Assembly: GCF_036370855.1 (NCBI RefSeq)
Contig: NC_088099.1
Coordinates: 16,769,501 to 16,833,500 of the forward strand
Direction: 5' to 3'
DNA: 64,000 nt
From: Dromaius novaehollandiae
Lineage: Eukaryota > Chordata > Aves > Casuariiformes > Dromaiidae
Shown here: piece after piece, positions 56,902 through 64,000 of the stretch
Layout of the letters: every line of letters starts with the position of its first letter
Position numbering within the stretch: position 1 is the stretch's first letter
Position numbers and translations under genes: made by a program
The notes under the pieces: generated by a model
Databases searched by the model: none
Seen by the model: only the letters and a program-made list of their open reading frames with translations
What the model was told of the DNA's origin: nothing

Positions 56902-56936
56902 TTTTTTTTTTTTATTTTTATTTTTATTTTTTTTTA
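56902..56936. repeat. T-rich tract with TTTTTA units
   Basis: A T run interrupted by regularly spaced A (TTTTTA/TTTTTA) in ARHGAP12 intron 2. It is simple sequence with no function apparent. Confidence 0.85.
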
Positions 56937-59900
56937 GCAGTTAAAATCTTGCATGAAATGAAGGGTAGAGAGGTGACAGTGTGAGAGCAAAAGAATTCGC
57001 TGATGAAGATATGAGCAAATGACCTGGTCAGGGGAACAGAAATGGGTATGAATTCCTCATGCCTTTTATACAGAGAAACATCAACAACTGGGCGCAACTC
57101 TGATGCATAAAGTGTTCCAAGAATCAGCTGATTGCTTGTGGACTTGAGTTGTAGGAGGGATAGAGATAACTAGAGGAAGCTAGGGCTTGGGCAGAAACAA
57201 ATTCCAGTTCAACCAGGTTTAAATTAATAGCAGTCCGTTCTGGTGGGGATTGTAACCACAAGTAGAACTGGAATCGAATGAAGCAGATCAGGAGTGCAGA
57301 AAGACTTGAGAATCACTGCTTACAGTGCTTGAAGCTGTGAGAATCAATGACATTGTTCAAAATTTTAGGAAAATGGTATCAGTTGTGAGAAGAAGGGCAG
57401 AAAATACTCCTCAGGGAGGCTAACATTGGGATAGAAGGAGGCTGAGAGGAGAGTTTTGTAGCTGAGGTTGGACAATACTTGAGAAGCAGCTGGGAGGTTA
57501 CAGCGATATGGGGTCTTGAGTAATTGTTCTGGAGAAATGATTTTATATTTGTGCATACCTAACTTCTCAGGAAAGAGGAGTTGAAGCAAAACTGGGAGAA
57601 GTTAAAATGGTCTTGAAAAGGAACTTTGGACAGTGTTTGGAGATAAAAATCTCTCTTTTTGAGAGAGGATATGCAGGGAGAAAGAGTTGGATAAGTTTGG
57701 AAGTCATGCCAAGAGGGGAGAGAATGGTGTGGTCTCAGGTCCTCTCACAAGAGACTGTACGAATGGTACTGCAGGATAGATAAAATTGTTCACAGACAGG
57801 TATTAGAATCTGCTTTCAGCAATGCTAATGCGTAACTTACCTAAAATATTTTGTTTCAGGTGAGGATGAGTGTTCCCTGCTCTTCTGTCATAAAAGACAT
57901 AGAATATATAAAACTTTAAAATATTTGCACTGACTTAATGTTACTATTTTATGCTTATTAAAAAGATACTTCTAGCAGCAGGCTGCTTTTAATCATTATA
58001 AATATAGACGGTGACCTATTTGCAAAGATTGTTCTTTCATCCTCTTTAGTAATTGACTATTGCATAAACTGTGAAGCACTAAAGGGGATTATCATGAGGA
58101 CGACTGTTTTGCTTTGATTAATTCTGAGTAGTAAAGATCTTACAAATGGAGCTCTTTCTCTTTTACCTCTGCAGTTTCTCTGGGAATTGCTATAACTTTG
58201 TTTTTGCTTAGTTTAAGAAAAAGTGTTGTGTTTCTATAGAAAGCGTGAGAGTGCTTCTGCAGATCTTGGCATTCTTGGCTTTGTCTTGCCATTTAGTGGA
58301 TAGTCTAACACTAATGATTTTCCATCAGTCATTCTCGTTGGTCAAATATGAACCCTCTAAATAAATGACTACTGGTTTTCTTCGTCCCATATTTAATTTG
58401 CTTCTATTATAAGAAAAGTGCTGCTTTTTTTTGAACTTTAATTCTTATGCTATATAAAAGATTTATGCTTAATGAAACTGAACATGTTTGCAGATTTGTG
58501 GTAGTAGGTATAATGTAATATTTTAAATGAGGTTTTAAGTGCCATCTTTTCAATCTCGGTAACTTTTTAAAATCAGCATTAGAATAACTATGTTAAATGC
58601 TGAAATATGCCGATTATAATGAGGTAAGAACACTTCATAGCTTATAATGACAAAGAACTAAAAGATCTATAATTCAAGGAATTTTGTAAAGCACTAAGAC
58701 TAGGGTTTTTTTCCCTATAACTGCTGGTAGAACCCTAACCAACGCGAAATATATTCTGAATGATATTGGTAGCTCTGAATGCTGTCTTTCCAGAACCTTT
58801 CAGGAATGGTTTTTCTGTTTGTGTGTTTTCTTTCTTCTTACTCTATGTTAGCAGGCCTGGATAACTTGAATTTGCTGTTTTTGATCAGATCTTAATATTT
58901 TTAATGTGGAACAACTGCAAGCCATCTAGCAGATAGCTGTCCCTCCTTGTCAGGATGAGTAATTCTGGAACTAGGTGCCCTAAAATGAGAAAACTGCATG
59001 TCCCACTAACCCTGCTTGTAGCCCATATGCTCCTCTGAACTTCCCTGCTGCAAATTAGATTGTCCTTCTTTTCCAAAAACAAGCATTATTGCTGCAAGAC
59101 AATTGTGGGAAAATCATAATCTGGGAGAAAAATGTGTTTTAGTTGGCAGGCTTGTTCTAATACCGGCATAAAAGCCGGTGTCTGAATGTTCAGCTGCCTA
59201 AGACACAGATCTGCTTGGTATATGCAGTTTTGTTTTGAGTTCAGAACTGGAACACAGGTCCAGAGCACCGTTAAAATTCTGCAAGTGCCAACACAGTTTT
59301 CTGACTTTTCACCCCTATTTACCTTAATTTCGTGCAGAAAATGATGAAGTGGAACTTCCAGGACATCAGCTTCCGTTCATATATGCTTTAAACCCATGCT
59401 TCTGATCCTGATAGGACTCTTTAATATAGCTCAAATGAAGCTCAAGTGGCACTGCTTAAGGAAAAATAGTCATAATATGGAATTAAGGTTTCTGGATTTC
59501 ACCCAGGAAAGCGTCATTTCTAGTGTGCAATATGAGTTTTAGTGCCTGCTGTCCCACCTGCCTTTTCTTTAGGTAGTGCAAAATACCACCCTTAGCACTG
59601 ATAACAGCAGCATCTTTATGGAAGGCAGAGTAAATGCTTAAATAGAGAAGCAGCACTAGGAAAGTGAGCTGATGTTTTGGCTGAGTGCTGCCTAAACTTA
59701 AAGCGGTTGGAGATACTGGAGATTTCTCCGTGGGCAGCTCTTCTGCCAGTTTTAACTTGAGAACCTGGCAGACGTAGAACAAACTCTAACCTGCTTTGTA
59801 ATAAACACAAACACTGCTGGAAAATACTGGATCGTATCTTGTTCTTATGCATAACATAACTGTGAATGTAAACAATTACATTCTGTATCATTTAACCTAG

Positions 59901-62900
59901 TTACTATCTAGGCAGTTGTTTAATATTGCAGTGCTTGCATATTAAACAAGTATGCTGTTAATTTGTGGAATGTTAGAGAAAGTATCACTTGTTTCGCTGC
60001 AGTGAGACAGAATGGTGGGGGACGTATGACTGGGCAGAGCAAAACGCACAACACTTCTTTCAGATAGGCTGTTCTCTCTGGAATAGTAGAGACGTTTGTG
60101 TTTAAAAAGGCAAATAAAATCTATGCATGTCTAGTGCCCAAACAGCTGCTCTTTCTCTGACGTGTCTTGTTGGATATGTTTAATAAAAATAACGCAATCA
60201 GAGAAAGGTGTTTTGTTCTTGCATAGGTTTTATTTTGGTGCTGAATTTCTTGACAAAGAGTCTCTTTCCAGTATAGTAAGAATTGATGATGATTAAGAGT
60301 TTCAGAAGACTTCCGTGATGGTGAGTGATTGGAAAATACTGTGGTAGATTATACTTACCAATTTTGAATTTAGTCTGTCTTTATATGTGCAGTTGATGGC
60401 TTCTGAACTAGTTCTCAAGAAAGATCTTGACTTTTTACTAAAATGCTTCATGAAAAAGTGTCGGGTTAATGCAAAGAAGCAGTCAAACAAGCAAAGAGAG
60501 CATTGGTAGTAGAAAGCAGAGCAAAACAAAAATGCAGAACTTTGCAACTAATTCCATGGTATTTCTGTATTTTAAATACTGTGTGTGGTTTTTGGCCTAC
60601 CTCATCTTGCAAAGGAGACAGTAGAGCTGAAACAGCTTAGAGAAGGGTGGAAAGTATGAACAGAGGCATAGAGCAGTTCCTGTGTGAGGAGCAGCAGCTC
60701 CTCAGGTTGGAAAAGACAGGAGTGAAATGGGAATGTACTGACTTTAAAGAAGCTGTATAGAGTGTGATTGTCCATGGTATCTTTCAGTGCAGTAACTGGG
60801 AATTATGAAATGAAATTAATGTGGCAACAATAAACAAATAAAAAAAAGGAAATTCTTCATACAACACTTATGCAACACTTGGCTGAGCTCTGGAAATTAT
60901 AACCACCGGAAATTGTGAATGTTGAAAGCTTACCTGTGTTTAAAGGATTGATTTCATACTTTCGTGGAAGAAGACTCTATCGAGGCCTATCAAGAAGAGA
61001 ACCCTTACCTATGGCTTAGCTGGCACTTGAGCTATGAATCGGCTGAGACTGAGAATACATTTGGGATGTCAGTGCAGGCTTCCTGTGCCTCCCTGGGCAA
61101 CTGCAGTTGATGGATGTTTGGTCCTTCTTATTCCTTAGCCTAGTGCCTTTCACAGGTGTGTCCCTGGTATCAGAAAGATAATGGATAGTAGGAAAAGCGT
61201 TAATTCTTGAAAATTTGGCAGATGTCAAAGGCTTTGAATAAGAACCATGCAAAAAACTTACACTCCAGTAGATGCGCAGTTAGTACTACATACAGAGAAC
61301 TCCTAATTAAGTAGGTAGCATATTGTAAGTATTGCTGCTGAAATGGCTAAGAGATTGTTGAGAAGTAAAATAACCTATTTTTGATATTTTATTTTCTTTC
61401 TACATTTTTTTTTTCCTCCTTGCGCTGTCTTTTCTGTTGTAAGCTTTTCAGAGACTGCGAGCATCATTGGGAACAATGATGTTCTGAGGACTGGCATAGG
61501 TGTTCTGCCAAGCAGGGGCCATGTTTTGATGAGTTCTGGTTCTCCTTCTGATAAAACAGTTTGGTAAACGAAAGCTAGCAGTTGAGGAGCTGTCTGAATG
61601 GACTGGGTTTATTGCTTTATGTTGGTTTTTGATGTTGTTATCTGGCTTCAACTTCTGATTGTAATCAAAAATTCACGATTAGAATTTACTGCCACCTGTC
61701 TTTAATCTTGCATATAACTTTTTTGAATTTAATTAACACAGTTTTAATTGTTCACCTTTTAAATGGTTTGCCTGGGGCTTTTGGGTGATCTTCAGATCAT
61801 CCCGTTAATTTAAGTAGCTTCCCTGTATTCTGTTAAACTTGCCACTGAAAAGTGGAGTTTTATGTATGATTTTGGTGGTGGCCTGTGTAAGCAGTTGTCA
61901 TCTTTCTTTTACTTTCCTGCGTTATCTTTCAGTCGGAACACTTTGCTGCTCTAGTCACTGCATGGCTCTACAAATATTTATTGACAGTATGGCACTGAGA
62001 AGAAATGGTACTGCCTTACGCAGTGTTGTGACCAAGTAGGTAAATACTGCAAAGCAGTGTAGCAAAGGCCATGCTCCTTTATAACAAATTGAATAGATAC
62101 AGTCGAGTGCAAAGCTCTGCAAATCTCACAGGCGGAAGGACAAACTTGCCTTTTTAGTATCACTTAAAGGATGATACTTCTGCTACAAATGTGCTAATGT
62201 ATAGAAACACTCTGAGAAAACATTATATCTGATTTTTTTAAAAAAATACTATTCACAACGTTTCCTTACTCTCAGCTAGTTGTTCAGTGCATGTAATGGC
62301 GTTGTGAACACATGTCTTTTCTAGATAGCTTGGTAAATTGCCAGGATGTTGTTTAGAAACGATTCGTGCTACAACAGAAACTTTACACCATGTTGCTTTT
62401 AGTCATTGTTTGCTCTTCAAGCATTCAGAAAGATATTTTATATTTTATATTAGAAGAAACTTTGATCTATGGGAAGGTATTGTAATGCTTCGAAAAAATG
62501 AGGTTCTTGAGTAACTAATTGACTGCTTTTCCCACTGAAATTGATAAAAGGCTTCCCCCCCCCCCAGGATGTGTCAATACATTTAGCACTATCCATATCA
62601 ATTCCTGGTTATCTGCATCCAGTTCAAAGAGCTAACTGATATCTGTGTCATGCATAATTGCCTAGTGCTTTTAGATGCAGGGGAATACATCTATATGTGT
62701 CTGTATGTATGCACCTGTGCGTGTGTATTTGTTTTCTCACATTTTTGAACAAGACATAAATAACTGCTTTATAACCAGCCTAACCAAGGCTGGCAGTTCT
62801 TCCACTACCGTAGTTTCCTGACTTTAGATTGGGGGCCAGTGTTCTGTTTCTTGCAAGCAATTTGATCCTCATGTGCACCCCCAAGTGTTCAAGGTGCACT

Positions 62901-63160
62901 CCTGCACAGTAACTTCCGGAGATACAACCATCAGTATCTGATGTGCTGGGGGGGGAGAAGGGAGCTAGGAGGTGAAGAACGTGTCCTGGCTGAGGTCTTA
63001 TCTGTCTTTATCCTCCTTCCCAGGTGGTCTATTCTAACTTCTGATGGTATCTTCATGCTGCCCTAAGGCCCTGTATTCCTTTCACCATATCCCTTGTTAC
63101 TCCTTAATCCCTGTTTCCCTGCCTACACAGATATCCCGGAGGATTTCACCACTTCTGCCA

Positions 63161-63192
63161 GCCTGGCTCTGTGTCTGCCTGGCTCTGTGTCT
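63161..63192. repeat. 16-bp tandem duplication
   Basis: GCCTGGCTCTGTGTCT is present twice in perfect tandem, inside intron 2 of ARHGAP12. Confidence 0.9.
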
Positions 63193-64000
63193 GCCTTGCT
63201 TTAGCTAGGGAGCTTGTGCCTGAGCTCCCCCGCAAGAGGAAGCGAGGCCCTGCCAGCGGCCCTGCTGTCACGGTGCATTTTCCTTCCAAGCGCGCTTGCT
63301 CTCAGCTCAGCTGCTCGTACCTGCGCCCGCGGCAGATCCCGATCAGTCATCCGTTGCTGCCTTCACAGTTATGAACTGCCACTTTTAGCTTGCTTGCTTG
63401 CTTGCTTTCCTCTCGTCTTTGCCAACTCAAAGGGCTACGTTCTTGGTGCTCTTCCATGCCTCTCTCCTTGAGAGGCCTGTCTCCGTTCCTCTTCTCCCTA
63501 AGTTTGAGAACAGTTGTTTTTGTAGCAAGGTGTGGGTTGTTATGTGCCAAGACAGAAATTTTCCTGTAATTTTGTTGTTTACTTTTTCAGTCAAGTTAAC
63601 TGTGTATATAAAAACTGCACTGCATCCCTCTTCTCTGCTTCATTTTATATGAATGTGGAGAATATGCCCTTAAATATAGCATTTATGGGGGCTGTAGACA
63701 GAGTGCTTTCCAGCAGGTTGTTGCAGCTGCATGTCTTCAGCACAAATTTTTATTAAAACAAACAGAGAACTTCAGGGGGAAACGAGAAGTTACACTGGCA
63801 ATTTCTTTCCTTGCAGTTGATTTCTGAGGAAAGATTTTTCTTTCTCCACTATGTAGCAGCCAGCAAGAAGGGCCACACTTGAGGTTAACCCTTTCTGTGG
63901 CTGTCTGCTTCTTTCACTCTGTTTCATGACTCTTCCTTTGGCTTCTTGTAACAGGATTTCTCCCTGTAACAAATGCAATCAATATTGATAAGTGGTGTTT

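Larger units (their letters stand above)
53582..64000 (+). other. ARHGAP12: ARHGAP12 intron 2 (5' part)
   Basis: More than 10 kb of AT-rich intron with no recognisable ARHGAP12 exon. I looked for the next expected coding segment (a linker leading to the first WW domain) and did not find it. Simple sequences include C18A18 at 54328-54363, TG/TA stretches near 54465-54500 and 54882-54915, a T/TTTTTA tract at 56902-56936, a C run near 62555-62566, a 16-bp duplication at 63161-63192 and a TTGC repeat near 63388-63408. Confidence 0.8.

Overview
This window is nuclear DNA from a vertebrate, most probably a bird. It holds the 3' part of one conserved gene and the 5' part of the next, both on the + strand. 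From about 2.0 to 15.3 kb are the last twelve exons of KIF5B (kinesin-1 heavy chain). Their reading phases join without a break from what corresponds to human residue 528 to the stop codon. From about 46.9 kb on is the beginning of ARHGAP12, a Rho-family GTPase-activating protein: a CpG-island promoter, a non-coding first exon, and a large first coding exon with the N-terminal SH3 domain. The KIF5B then ARHGAP12 order and orientation match the human 10p11.22 arrangement read from the opposite strand. The bird assignment is inference. It rests on short introns (two under 95 nt), very few interspersed repeats, one recognisable CR1 LINE remnant, and an intergenic gap of about 31 kb. A crocodilian or turtle is not excluded.

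Layout: 1-2015 is KIF5B intron 14. 2016-10147 holds exons 15-25, covering the coiled-coil stalk, the light-chain binding segment and the regulatory tail. 12720 to about 15330 is exon 26, nearly all 3'UTR, with several possible poly(A) signals. About 15330-46000 is intergenic. It is moderately AT-rich DNA broken by short GC-rich patches near 18.7, 19.8, 24.2, 27.2-27.7, 31.6, 33.6 and 36.1 kb. It also carries a 36-bp minisatellite at 25.0 kb, TG/TA microsatellites and the CR1 remnant. About 46050-47600 is the CpG island, with the exon 1 donor at 47002/47003. 47003-52828 is ARHGAP12 intron 1. 52829-53581 is exon 2 with the start codon. 53582-64000 is the beginning of a long intron 2 in which I find no further exon.

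The two genes do not form a functional unit. KIF5B makes a microtubule plus-end motor for membrane cargo, and ARHGAP12 makes a Rho GTPase regulator. They are linked only by conserved synteny. I found no convincing new system. The items most worth checking are a possible minus-strand terminal exon at 45.6-45.8 kb, upstream of the ARHGAP12 island; coding-like segments at 26.0, 27.6 and 36.6 kb; the two possible KIF5B C-termini; and a small upstream ORF before the ARHGAP12 start codon. Reading by eye cannot separate such ORFs from chance, because the opposite strand is often open too.
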